From positions 62,001 through 126,000 of the forward strand of contig JADJMD010000009.1 of assembly GCA_016709765.1 (NCBI GenBank): a stretch of DNA of 64,000 bases. The letters are read 5' to 3'. Within the stretch, counting starts at the first letter, position 1; the number at the start of each line of letters is the position of its first letter. The position numbers were made by a program, and so were the translations under genes. Positions 9,011 to 19,400 of the stretch are shown here, piece by piece. Origin of the DNA: Ignavibacteriales bacterium. GTDB lineage: Bacteria > Bacteroidota > Ignavibacteria > Ignavibacteriales > Ignavibacteriaceae. The notes under the pieces are model-generated. The model saw nothing but the letters and a program-made list of their open reading frames with translations, was not told where the DNA came from and searched no databases.

Positions 9011-9953
9011 CCCTTTCGGTGGCGGATACAGCGCTTACAATAATTATCGTATCAGTATAACAGGTGTTGTAACATCAGATTCTTCGGATATTAAGGGATT
9101 TGGTTCTGCTGCTTTAAGAATATATATGCAAAATGGAGAAGGACCTTGGAGCGGAATCCAAATAGCTACAAACGGTACAATGGGTACACAAGTTCTTAAT
9201 TTACAAAGAGGAAATAAAGTTACTGTTACCGGCGTTATAAGAGAAGTATTTGATGTAACTGTGATAGATAGTTTATCTGCAATTACAGTTGTATCTCCCA
9301 TAAATCCATTACCAGCTCCGCATGTTTTAACAACAAGCGTTATTGGTACTGCCGGTAACAATGCAATCGGTAAAGAAGAGTGGGAAAGTGTTCTTGTTCA
9401 ATATAACAATGTTTCAATAACTGCATTAAGTGCAGACGGTACATCCAATTTTGGTGAAATATACGTTAGTGATGGCTCTGGGAATACTCGCGTAGAGTTG
9501 GAAGAAGGGAACCATCCTTACCAAAATGGAACTATACCTGCAAGACCTATATTGGTTGGACTGAATGATACTTTTGACGCTCTAAAAGGTGTGCTTTACT
9601 ATTCATTTAGTAATTACAAATTAGTTCCAAGAAAAAATGATGATTTTGTAAATTATGTAACTGATGTAAATACAGAAAATGGATTGCTGACGGATTACTC
9701 AATTTCGCAAAACTATCCCAATCCCTTTAACCCTTCTACTACTATTTCCTACGCTCTTCCAAAGGAAGAAATGGTTACGATTAGAGTTTATGATATTTTG
9801 GGACAGGTTGTTAAAACACTCGTAAACCAAAGTCAATCAGCAGGGACACACACAGTATCATTTAAAGCAAATGAATTAACTTCTGGAATTTATTTTTACA
9901 GCATTCAAGCTGGTAATTTCAATCAAGTTAAAAAAATGATGCTGCTTAAATAG
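8991..9953 (+). pseudogene. C-terminal part of the frameshifted OB-fold T9SS protein
   Basis: This frame continues the previous gene after one extra base. Read across the A-run, the junction becomes R-P-S-K-I-Q-D-A-Q-Y-S-P-F-G-G-G-Y-S, a natural start for a second OB-fold module (I-S-I-T-G-V-V-T-S-D and K-V-T-V-T-G-V-I-R). The last 80 residues are a type A T9SS sorting domain: Q-N-Y-P-N-P-F-N-P-S-T-T-I, V-Y-D-I-L-G-Q-V-V-K-T-L-V, S-G-I-Y-F-Y, ending K-K-M-M-L-L-K. No ribosome site or signal peptide precedes it, so it is not an independent gene; ATG 9126 is only the first ATG of the frame. Confidence 0.75.
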
Positions 9954-9962
9954 TTTTGTTTT

Positions 9963-10000
9963 AGTTCCTCCTCAAATATTTTGAGGAGGAACTGATTTTT
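9963..10000 (+). terminator. Strong intrinsic terminator
   Basis: A perfect 14-bp stem (AGTTCCTCCTCAAA at 9963-9976 with its complement at 9980-9993), three-base loop, then GATTTTT. It separates the 5686-9953 unit from the lipoprotein/receptor unit starting at 10053. Confidence 0.9.
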
Positions 10001-10052
10001 AATGTAAACAGAATTTAGAATTATTTACTAATTATAGTTCGCCTTTATATAA

Positions 10053-11582
10053 ATGAAAAAAGTTTTACTCCTATCAACCATTATTTTTTTATTAGGCATT
10101 TTAATTTCCTGCGGAGAAGATTTTATAGATAATCCTGCAGATAATAAACCACCTGATACTAGCATTTCATTGTTTCCTGATTCTACAATTGCACCACAGC
10201 CGAGCAGATTAAAAGTTGCATGGTGGGGCGATGATTCTGATGGATTAATTGTTGGCTTTTATTACTCATGGGATGGAGCCGCTTGGACATTTACGGATAA
10301 AAACGAAATTTTATTTTCGCTTCAAATCGGTGCTTCAGATACAACTTATGCATTCAAAGTTTCTTCTGTGGATAATGGCGGTAATGGAATCTATGATGAT
10401 CGTGTTTTCCAGAATGGAATTGATTATGGACCTGAGCCATTTGTTGATGCCAATAACGATGGTGTTTATAATAATAGAGAAAAGTTTTTTGATATAGGAT
10501 TAATTGATCCAACTCCGGCCACTTTAAACTTTCCACTTAAAAATACAGCGCCAACAATTAAATGGAATTTATTAAGTACACTTCCGTCTGTTTCATTTCC
10601 AGTAATGTCTTTTGGCTGGGATGCCGATGATCTGGATGGCGCAGGAACAATTCTTAATATCAATATTGCATTAAATGATACAAATGATGTAAATAGTATT
10701 GTATCATTAGATGGAAGTGTTAGAACTATCACTCTAAGAACTAATGATTTTACATCCATAAATCCTTTGATGGACATATTGATCGAAGGAATCGAAACAA
10801 ATATCTCGCCTGAAAAATTACCAGGTATTAAGTTTGATGACTATAATAAATTCTATGTTCAAGCCGTTGATATTTCGGGTGCAAAAACTCCGTTCATTTC
10901 CTTACCCGATACTGGGAAAACCTGGAATGTTAAAAAACCTAAAGGTGATATTTTAATACTTGATGATTATGCAACAATAGATGGTGCAGGCGCATTTTAT
11001 GATGCAATGATGGATAGTTTGGGATTAAGTAGTCAATATGATGTTTATGATTATTTCAATCAAAAGCCACCCTACACAAATGTAACATTTTTACAAACAC
11101 TTAAATTATTTAAATATGTTTTATGGTACACAGATAATAGCCCATCATTGGATTTAGCATCTGCCTCAGTACCAAAATTTATAGATGCTGGCGGAAAAAT
11201 TTTCTTTTCGATGCAGTTTCCGCAAACAGTTGATCCTGTTTTAGTGCAGGGATTTTTACCAATCAATTCGGATAGTTTGTATTCGAGAAATTCTATTTCA
11301 CAAAATACTATTGTTTCTGCCGATAGCACTAATCCGTCTTATCCTATTTTAACAACAACCGGAACAATCTTTAGAGCAAAATCATTTTATCTAAATCCAA
11401 ATGGTGCAATTCCAATTTATTATTTCCCAAATAGTGAATTAAATGGATTTATCGGATTTTTCAATAATACAAAATCAATATTCTTTTATGGGTTGCCTCT
11501 TAGCAAATCAAATGGCGGTGCAGCAAATGTTAAAAATCTTATGAGTAAAATCTTTTTTGAAGATTTTGGAGTAACACCATGA
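10053..11582 (+). CDS. Large lipoprotein with FN3-like and flavodoxin-like parts
   Basis: A 509-residue predicted lipoprotein: hydrophobic leader then lipobox L-I-S-C with Cys20 as the lipidated residue. The N-terminal half looks Ig/FN3-like (W-W-G-D-D-S-D-G-L-I-V-G-F-Y-Y-S-W-D-G) with calcium-like Asp loops (D-A-N-N-D-G-V-Y-N-N-R). The C-terminal half begins G-D-I-L-I-L-D-D-Y and has F-K-Y-V-L-W-Y-T-D-N-S and F-I-D-A-G-G-K-I-F-F-S, like an alpha/beta glutamine-amidotransferase-like fold without obvious catalytic residues. The stop overlaps the TonB receptor start (ATGA), so it may be a surface partner of that receptor (inference). It is not recognisably SusD. Confidence 0.65.
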   Translation: MKKVLLLSTIIFLLGILISCGEDFIDNPADNKPPDTSISLFPDSTIAPQPSRLKVAWWGDDSDGLIVGFYYSWDGAAWTFTDKNEILFSLQIGASDTTYAFKVSSVDNGGNGIYDDRVFQNGIDYGPEPFVDANNDGVYNNREKFFDIGLIDPTPATLNFPLKNTAPTIKWNLLSTLPSVSFPVMSFGWDADDLDGAGTILNINIALNDTNDVNSIVSLDGSVRTITLRTNDFTSINPLMDILIEGIETNISPEKLPGIKFDDYNKFYVQAVDISGAKTPFISLPDTGKTWNVKKPKGDILILDDYATIDGAGAFYDAMMDSLGLSSQYDVYDYFNQKPPYTNVTFLQTLKLFKYVLWYTDNSPSLDLASASVPKFIDAGGKIFFSMQFPQTVDPVLVQGFLPINSDSLYSRNSISQNTIVSADSTNPSYPILTTTGTIFRAKSFYLNPNGAIPIYYFPNSELNGFIGFFNNTKSIFFYGLPLSKSNGGAANVKNLMSKIFFEDFGVTP

Positions 11583-14389
11583 AAAAGATTTTTACAGTTT
11601 TACTGATATTCTTAAACTCGCTATTAATTTATTCTCAAGGTGTTGGAAATCTAACAGGCACTATTAAGGATGCAGAATCCGGTGAAACCCTGCCTGGTGT
11701 AAATGTGATTATAAAAGGGACTTATTACGGTGCTGCAACAGATATAAATGGAAAGTTTAAAATAAATAATATTTCTGTTGGAAGTTATAACATCGATATT
11801 TCTTTAATCGGTTATAAAACTGTTCAATACACTGGAATTCAAATTGATGCAGACAAAACTAAAGAGCTGACGGTTAAACTTGAAGAAACGGTTCTAACTT
11901 TGGGACAGGATGTTGTAGTCATTGGTGAAAAACCTTTGATGGACGTTGAGGAAACTCAAAGTAAAAGAACTATTACGAAAGAAGATTTAGACGTTGCCGT
12001 AATTGAAAATATTTCTGATATAGTTACACAGCAATCCGGTGTGGTAAAATCTGATAATGCAATCCACATACGCGGCGGCAGATCTTATGAGAATGCTTTT
12101 TTGTTAGACGGAGTTTCTGTACAAGATCCATTGGCTGGTACAGGTTTTGGGTTGCAGCTTTCTGCAAATGCAATTGAAGAGGTTGAAGTTATTACCGGCG
12201 GATTTAATGCTGAATTTGGGCAAGCTACATCCGGAATTGTAAATGTTAAAACAAGGGAAGGCGGTGAAAGGTATTCAGGCTCAGTTTCTTACAAACGTGA
12301 TAATCTTGGCGACAGAACATCTTATCACATTTTTAACATTGATATTATTGAGGGGAATTTAAGTGGACCAGAACCAATCACTACATTTATTCTCCCTGCA
12401 ATGGGATTAAAAATTCCAGGTGAAATTATTTTCTTCGGAAGTTTTTATACAGGTTTAACAGATGGTATAACTCAGGGTTATTATAAACCAACTGCAAATC
12501 AATTGAGTTCTTCTACATTTTACGGAACAAAGTTTGCACCAAAAGCTGAAAACAATTGGTTCTGGCTTGGTAAAATTACTTACAAATATTCTCCAACGTT
12601 AAAGTTTTATTATTCATTTAATCAATCCGTAAACATAAATCAAAATTCACAATCGCTGCAATCAAATCTTGAATATGTTGAACCAAGTCCGGGCTATCAG
12701 TACAACTACCAAAATATTTTAGATGAAGCAAATACCTTTACGCATAATAATAAGTATCATTCATTTGGTATTACTCAGACATTAAGTCCTAAAATGTTCT
12801 ATGAATTTAAGATAAATAGTTTTTACACTAATCTGCGTGCAGATGCTAATGGTAAAGATTGGTATTTATATAACGAACCAAAGGATATCGTAAACTTTCC
12901 AATCGAATATTATAATATTAATGGAGATACTATTGGTGTTATACCCGGTGACGGATTTTGGGATGTTGGAAATCCTTCAACCTGGAGAGACCACTATGTT
13001 CAGGAGTGGTCTGTTCGTGGTGATCTTACAAACTTTTTTGATGAGAAGAATAAATTTAAGGCTGGATTCAATTTTCAATTTCAAGAAATGCAGGTTATTG
13101 ATATATATAAACCCTGGATTGGTGAACTTGGTTTGAATAATGATATTTATAAAGTTTATCCTGCACTTGGTTCTTTTTATGCTCAGGATAATATCAACTT
13201 TAGTGGAATGATATTAAACTTTGGATTACGTTTAGACTATTGGTTTCCAGGTAAATATGTTGATGACGCTGTTAAAAATCCAGACGTAGTAACTATCCCT
13301 GATGAGATTAGAACGAGATATGAGGAAGATACTTTTGCATGGTTTGGAGGTAGAAGATTTAAAGCAAGATTAAGTCCACGACTTGGAATTTCTCATCCTG
13401 TTTCCGATAATCAAACATTATTTTTTTCGTACGGGCATTTTAGTAAATGGCCAAAGCCCCAATTTATTTATGCAAAGTTAGATCCGCTTAACGCGCAATC
13501 ATCATTTCAGAAGTTTGGTAATCCAAATTTAAATCCTGAAACAACAGTTGCTTACGAGCTTGGATTAAAAACTCAATTTTCTAATGACGATGTTTTAACG
13601 GTAACTGCCTATTACAAAGATATTTTTGATTACGTAAATACAAGAACTGCTAAAATTGTTTCTGCAAGATTTTCAACACAAAGTTTTATTACTTATGTAA
13701 ATTCTGATTATGCGCGTTCACGCGGGATTGAATTTGATTACCGCAAACGAATCGGTAAATGGTTTAATGGAAGCGCATCTTTTACTTACGCGATTGTTAC
13801 GGGTAAAAGTTCATCCGCAGATGAGGGCGTTTTAGTTTTGCAAGGTGATCTTAAAGAATCTATTAAAGAAGAATTTGTTCCATGGGATAGACCTTTAACC
13901 GCATCACTTTCTACAAGTTTTTATGTAGAACGAGATGATCCGCTCTTTGGATTTGCACCCGGAATTTTGGACGATTACAATTTATACTTAAGATTCTTTT
14001 TTCAATCAGGCAAAAGATATACACCTGCTGTTTATACAGGTTTTGTGGATGAACGTGGAAGACCTCAGTATGAGTATGTTACTGATTCCCGTTACAACAA
14101 AGTTGGTGATAACTGGTTTTGGGTTGATTTAAATTTTGAAAAATATTTTCGTCTGATGAATCTTAAATTCTCAGTTTTTGTAGAAGTTAATAATCTTTTA
14201 GATACAAAAAATTCTGCGATTATAAACCCTGTTACAGGCAAGGCATACGAATATGGCGATGATATACCGGCAAGCTGGAATGATCCACGTTATCCCGATT
14301 TACAGGCTCCAATATCGGCTTATCCGTTTAATCCGGCAAGATATTTAACTCGTAGAAATATAAAATTTGGCGTGAGTTTGAGATTTTAA
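11579..14389 (+). CDS. TonB-dependent outer-membrane receptor
   Basis: A 936-residue protein: signal peptide (1-19, ending I-Y-S-Q), carboxypeptidase-regulatory-like domain (about 23-105, G-T-I-K-D-A-E-S-G-E-T-L-P-G-V-N-V), plug domain (about 115-235, with I-H-I-R-G-G-R-S-Y-E-N and L-D-G-V-S-V-Q-D-P), then a 22-strand-type barrel ending in Phe. It should import a substrate using TonB/ExbBD energy, but the substrate is not evident. It is coupled to the upstream lipoprotein (4-base overlap) and followed one base later by a PorV-like barrel gene. Confidence 0.9.
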   Translation: MKKIFTVLLIFLNSLLIYSQGVGNLTGTIKDAESGETLPGVNVIIKGTYYGAATDINGKFKINNISVGSYNIDISLIGYKTVQYTGIQIDADKTKELTVKLEETVLTLGQDVVVIGEKPLMDVEETQSKRTITKEDLDVAVIENISDIVTQQSGVVKSDNAIHIRGGRSYENAFLLDGVSVQDPLAGTGFGLQLSANAIEEVEVITGGFNAEFGQATSGIVNVKTREGGERYSGSVSYKRDNLGDRTSYHIFNIDIIEGNLSGPEPITTFILPAMGLKIPGEIIFFGSFYTGLTDGITQGYYKPTANQLSSSTFYGTKFAPKAENNWFWLGKITYKYSPTLKFYYSFNQSVNINQNSQSLQSNLEYVEPSPGYQYNYQNILDEANTFTHNNKYHSFGITQTLSPKMFYEFKINSFYTNLRADANGKDWYLYNEPKDIVNFPIEYYNINGDTIGVIPGDGFWDVGNPSTWRDHYVQEWSVRGDLTNFFDEKNKFKAGFNFQFQEMQVIDIYKPWIGELGLNNDIYKVYPALGSFYAQDNINFSGMILNFGLRLDYWFPGKYVDDAVKNPDVVTIPDEIRTRYEEDTFAWFGGRRFKARLSPRLGISHPVSDNQTLFFSYGHFSKWPKPQFIYAKLDPLNAQSSFQKFGNPNLNPETTVAYELGLKTQFSNDDVLTVTAYYKDIFDYVNTRTAKIVSARFSTQSFITYVNSDYARSRGIEFDYRKRIGKWFNGSASFTYAIVTGKSSSADEGVLVLQGDLKESIKEEFVPWDRPLTASLSTSFYVERDDPLFGFAPGILDDYNLYLRFFFQSGKRYTPAVYTGFVDERGRPQYEYVTDSRYNKVGDNWFWVDLNFEKYFRLMNLKFSVFVEVNNLLDTKNSAIINPVTGKAYEYGDDIPASWNDPRYPDLQAPISAYPFNPARYLTRRNIKFGVSLRF

Positions 14390-14390
14390 T

Positions 14391-15368
14391 ATGAAGTATA
14401 TAATTACCTTTTTATTTATTGTAATAAGTTTTTCTGATATTAAACCGCAGTTGTTTCCGGTGCTCGGCGGGCAGCGTGCAGGTATATCAACCGCACAGTT
14501 TTTAAAGATCGGAGTTGGGGGCAGAGCAACAGCAATGGGCGACGCATTTATAGCAGTTGCAAATGATGTATCAGCACTTTACTGGAATCCTGCAGGCTTA
14601 ACACAATTTTCAGAAAATCAAGTTATGTTTTCTCACAATCAATGGGTTGTAGATATAAATCATGATTTCCTCGGCGCTGTTTATCATCTTGATGAAACTA
14701 ATACTTTTGGTGTATCGCTGACTTCACTTTCTATGGATGAAATGAAAGTAACAACTGAATACGCTCCATTTGGAACAGGCGAATATTTTGGATTTAGTGA
14801 TATTGGTTTTTCAATTTCTTATTCCAGAAAGATGACTGAGCAATTTAGTTTTGGCGGAACTGTAAGATACATTGAGGAATCATTGGACAAACTTAAGATG
14901 CGCGGAATTATGATTGACCTTGGAACATATTACTGGACAGGTTTAGGTACTTCACGTTTTGCAGTTACAGTTACAAACTTTGGTAACGATCTTGCACCTG
15001 ATGGCGAAGTTATTCTTGTTGGAAATAGAACAAAATCAGATTGGCAATCATTTTCACCACCTACAATGTTCCGAATTGGTTTTGCATTTGAACCATATGA
15101 AGATGATCAAAATAAAATAACAACTTCAATCCAGCTCAATCATCCAAACGATAACAGTGAAAATTTATCATTAGGATTTGAGTATGTGTGGAATAAAATG
15201 TTTTTTGCAAGGGGCGGATATAAAATAAATGTTGATGAGCAAAATTATTCATTCGGGGCTGGAGTAAATGTTCCAGTTAGCATTACAAATGTAAGTGTAG
15301 ATTATGCATACGCAAACTTTACACGATTAGGATCAGCACACAGATTTTCAATTATACTTGGCTTATGA
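14391..15368 (+). CDS. PorV/PorQ-like outer-membrane barrel protein
   Basis: A 325-residue protein with a signal peptide and alternating beta-strand pattern. The N-terminal signature F-L-K-I-G-V-G-G-R-A-T-A-M-G-D-A-F-I-A-V-A then N-D-V-S-A-L-Y-W-N-P-A-G-L is characteristic of the PorV/PorQ (UPF0164, FadL-related) family. In T9SS bacteria PorV and its relatives take substrates from the translocon, and others act as FadL-like porins. Its position between a TonB receptor and T9SS-tailed proteins suggests a role in surface delivery of this locus's products (inference). The stop overlaps the next start by four bases. Confidence 0.8.
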   Translation: MKYIITFLFIVISFSDIKPQLFPVLGGQRAGISTAQFLKIGVGGRATAMGDAFIAVANDVSALYWNPAGLTQFSENQVMFSHNQWVVDINHDFLGAVYHLDETNTFGVSLTSLSMDEMKVTTEYAPFGTGEYFGFSDIGFSISYSRKMTEQFSFGGTVRYIEESLDKLKMRGIMIDLGTYYWTGLGTSRFAVTVTNFGNDLAPDGEVILVGNRTKSDWQSFSPPTMFRIGFAFEPYEDDQNKITTSIQLNHPNDNSENLSLGFEYVWNKMFFARGGYKINVDEQNYSFGAGVNVPVSITNVSVDYAYANFTRLGSAHRFSIILGL

Positions 15369-16450
15369 TAAATATTAAACAGCTAAAATATTTTGCAGTT
15401 CTATCATTGCTATTAATAATAACATCCTGCAATAATAAATTTGATATTACGCAATTTGATGAAAATAAAAATCCCGGTAACATTGCAGGTGATACAGTTT
15501 ATATAAAACTCAGTCCGGATTGGGAAGGATTTAATCATCCCGAAGATATGATTATCGGCAAGGAACCTTTAGTATATGTTGCAGATACCGATAATGATCA
15601 AATTGTTATGCTAAATATTGATGGAGAGAGATTAGGTTCAAAAACTATCAAACATCCTATTGCAATTGCCCAGGATTATAGATTAAATCTTATCGTCTGT
15701 GCACAGTTTGATACACTTGGACAGACATTTAGCGCTATTTACAAGATTGATCTTGTTGCATCAAATCATAATCTTGACACTGCACCAATCCGCCGCTTAT
15801 TGCCAAAAGCTGATGATTTTAATAAACCGTTAAGAAAATACACAGCAGTTTGTACTTTTTATGATAACTCATTCTATGTTGCAAGAACAGGTCCAAACAA
15901 TTCAAGTATTTATGATCCAGATAATTCTATTTTGATGTTCAAACCTATCAATAGTTTAAACTTTAGTTCCGGTGATAGTTTAATTGGCAGAGTACCAAAT
16001 ATTTCACCAACAAGCGGTGGAATTGTTTCGGCTAATGAAATAAGTTCACTTGCCTCATTCAATAAAAGAAGTATAGATATTGTTGTAACCTTAACAGGAC
16101 TAAACAGTTTTAAAGCACAATGGTGGGAGTATGTAATTTCACCAATTGATGAGAGATACAAAAGCAAATTTTCAGATCGTGATGAGGTTGCTTTTGCTAA
16201 ACCTAATAATTTTATACGACCTGAAGGTTGTACAATTGACCCATCAGGAAATATTTATATTGCTGATGCTGGTATAAATAAAGACAGTGTTTACAAATTT
16301 AATTCGTTTGGTGAAAAACTTATTGGATTTGGAGGACCCAATGTATTTAATCAACCTTATTCGGTAGCTTATTTTGATAGAATACTTTATGTGGTTGACA
16401 GAGGAAATAGTAAGATTCAAAGATTCATTTTATCAACGGATGTACAATGA
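15365..16450 (+). CDS. NHL-repeat beta-propeller lipoprotein
   Basis: A 361-residue predicted lipoprotein with lipobox I-T-S-C. The body has NHL/six-bladed-propeller repeats: P-L-V-Y-V-A-D-T-D-N-D-Q-I-V-M-L, I-D-P-S-G-N-I-Y-I-A-D-A-G-I-N-K-D-S-V-Y-K-F and I-L-Y-V-V-D-R-G-N-S-K-I-Q-R-F. Such propellers bind ligands or proteins; no catalytic motif was noticed. Both ends overlap neighbouring genes by four bases, so it is expressed with the receptor, the PorV-like protein and the downstream PLD protein. Confidence 0.75.
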   Translation: MINIKQLKYFAVLSLLLIITSCNNKFDITQFDENKNPGNIAGDTVYIKLSPDWEGFNHPEDMIIGKEPLVYVADTDNDQIVMLNIDGERLGSKTIKHPIAIAQDYRLNLIVCAQFDTLGQTFSAIYKIDLVASNHNLDTAPIRRLLPKADDFNKPLRKYTAVCTFYDNSFYVARTGPNNSSIYDPDNSILMFKPINSLNFSSGDSLIGRVPNISPTSGGIVSANEISSLASFNKRSIDIVVTLTGLNSFKAQWWEYVISPIDERYKSKFSDRDEVAFAKPNNFIRPEGCTIDPSGNIYIADAGINKDSVYKFNSFGEKLIGFGGPNVFNQPYSVAYFDRILYVVDRGNSKIQRFILSTDVQ

Positions 16451-19400
16451 CAACACTAAAATATTTTTTCTTTACATTAATTCTTGCCGCTAGTATTAAT
16501 GCACAATCTGTAATTATTAACGAAGTTTATAATTCAAGTGCAAGTGATGAGTGGATTGAATTATTAGTTGTACAAGACAGTGTTGATTTAAGAAACTGGG
16601 ATATTAGAGATTTTAGCAGCAGTGGTTCAGCACAGCAGCCGCTTGTTTTTTCTAATCAATCACTCTGGAGTAATGTTAAAAAAGGAACAGTAATAATTGT
16701 TGCAAAAGCAGAAAATAGTTTTTCAGAAGACTTAGACCCAAGTGATTATTTATTAATTGTAAAAGCTAATAATGCACTTTATTTTACAGGTACGGCCTTT
16801 TCTATAGCTGGAAGTTCAGAAGCCGTTCAAATTAGAAATAGTTCTGCATTGCATGTTTTTGGTGTATCCTGGGGTGCAGCAAATGCTGGAAGTATACCTA
16901 GCCCGAAGGTTCATTTTAGTGGTTCATCTTCTAGTAATACTTCAGTGTTTTTTAATGAAGATTCTACTCCCGAACTAACAATCACATCAAATTGGACTGT
17001 AAACGGCAGTGCATCTATGGGTGTTGGAAATACTTCTTTAAACATTGCATGGATTCTTTCATTGCGAGCACGAGTTGAAGGTTCTGGCATAGTGAGTTTA
17101 ACTCCGCTCGTTGTAAGCGGTGATTCTGTAATTAATCTATCATTTAATTATATAAGAGAACCTCAGTATAACATTAACGCATTAAAAATAGTTTTTCCTC
17201 AGGGTTTTACCTGGTCTCAAAATTCTGCTCAGGTTTCAATCGATAATTTTACGGCAGTAACAACTGTTTCTGCTGATACAATATTGTTTTCAAACGTAAG
17301 TTTTGCTTCTGATTCCATTCTAATCACAATTGCAGATGTAACTACACCTATTTTTACAGGTAATTATAAATTTATTTTTCAATCTGGAATCGATGCTTTA
17401 TTCGGTGATGTAAGTCCAGCCCCAATTTTAACAGTTTACGGCGCACCAATACCTATTTCAGAAGCTAAAATTAATGATGCAAATGGAATTGGAATAAACT
17501 TGGGTGATTTGGTTACATTAAGAGGAATTGTAACAGTAAGCAATCAATTCGGTAGTCCAAGTTATATACAAGATAACAGCGGCGGCATTTCGATATACGG
17601 AACAACTTTTTCGAGCTTAGTTCAGCCTGGTGATGAAGTTTTAGTCTCAGGGACTATCACACAATTTAACGGTTTAAATCAACTTGAATTTCCAATTCTT
17701 CACTCAATTATTTCAAGTGGAAATGAAGTTGAACCCGTTTTAACAACTCCTTCTATGTTAAGTAACGACGGTGTTGCGGGAATAGAAAATTATGAAGGAA
17801 GATTGGTTAGAGTTAATGGTGTTTTAGTAACAGAGCTTAATGGAACTACTTTTAGTAATTGGGCTTATAAAAATTATATGTTAACTGGATCAAGTTCATC
17901 AGATACAGTTCAAATAAGAATTGATAACGATACACAAATTATTGGTATGGTTGCGCCGGCTGGCAGATTTGATGTGGTAGGAGTCTTAAGTCAATTTAAA
18001 ACATCGCTTCCATTTATTGGCGGCTATCAATTAATGTCTCGTATTCCATCTGATATAATATCAAATGGACCGATTATAGAAAAATATCCGGAAGAAGTTG
18101 AGTTAACTTCTAATTCAATTACGCTTGATTGGAGTACAATAAATCCCGGAACTTCAAGAATCAGATATGGATTTACAACTAATTATGAGCTTGGTGTTAT
18201 CGAACCGGATAATGATTTTAGAATAACACATAATGTTACTGTACCCGGACTTGATGTTGCTACGATTTACAACTTACAGGCTTTTTCCGTAGCAAATTCG
18301 GACACAAGTTTTTCAAGTAATATTATTTCAAGTACAACATCAGCGTTTCCTACAACAGGCGAAATTAATGTTTATTTCAACAATTCTGTAAATACAAGTG
18401 TTTCATCTGGTGTAAATGCGAATGCTGATGCAAACTTTACAGATTTATTGATTCAAAAATTAAATAATGCAAAACGCTCTATTGATGTTGCACTTTATAG
18501 TTTAAGTGGAACAGTCGGCGCAAATATCGCAACTGCATTGGTAAACGCTAAAAATCGTGGTGTAAAAGTTAGAGTGATTGGCGAATATGATAATAGAACC
18601 ACAGCACCTTGGACAACACTTTCAAGTAATGGTATTCCTGTAATTGACGATGCTTATGGTAGCAATGATGGAAGCGGTTTACATCATAATAAATTTTTTG
18701 TTATTGATTACCGCGGCGGTGCTGCAGACAGCGTTTGGGTGATTATGGGTTCCTGGAATCCAACTGATCCCGGAACAAATGATGACAGGCAAAATCTAGT
18801 TATGTTTCAAGATGTTGCTTTAGCTGGTGCATACACAGTTGAGTTTCAGGAAGAATGGGGAAGCAATACTGCGACACCGAATGCTCTGAACTCAAGATTT
18901 GGCTCAAGAAAATTTAACAACACTCCGCACAATTTCGTAATTGGTGGTGTAAAAGTACAAAGCTATTTTAGTCCTAGTGATGGGACAACAGCAAGAATTG
19001 CTAAGACACTCAGCAAGGCTGAAAAATCTATAAACGGTTCTATAATGACTCTTACACGTAGAGATTTAGCGGATACTATTATTGCAGTTAAAAACCACGG
19101 TAGTAAAACTCGTTTAGTTTTAAGTAACAATACAGATTCAGGAACTCAATTTTCTTATCTGCAATCCAATGGTGTTGATATTCGTTTGAAAGGTTTTTCA
19201 AATGGTTTACTTCATCATAAATATGCTGTTGTTGATGCTGAACCGTTTGGTTACACACCTTATTTAATTACAGGTTCGCATAATTGGTCTTCATCTGCAG
19301 AAAACAGTAATGATGAAAACACAGTTATCATTCAAGATGATCAGATAGCAAATTTTTATCTACAAGAATTTGCTGCAAGATATTATGAAGCCGGCGGTAC

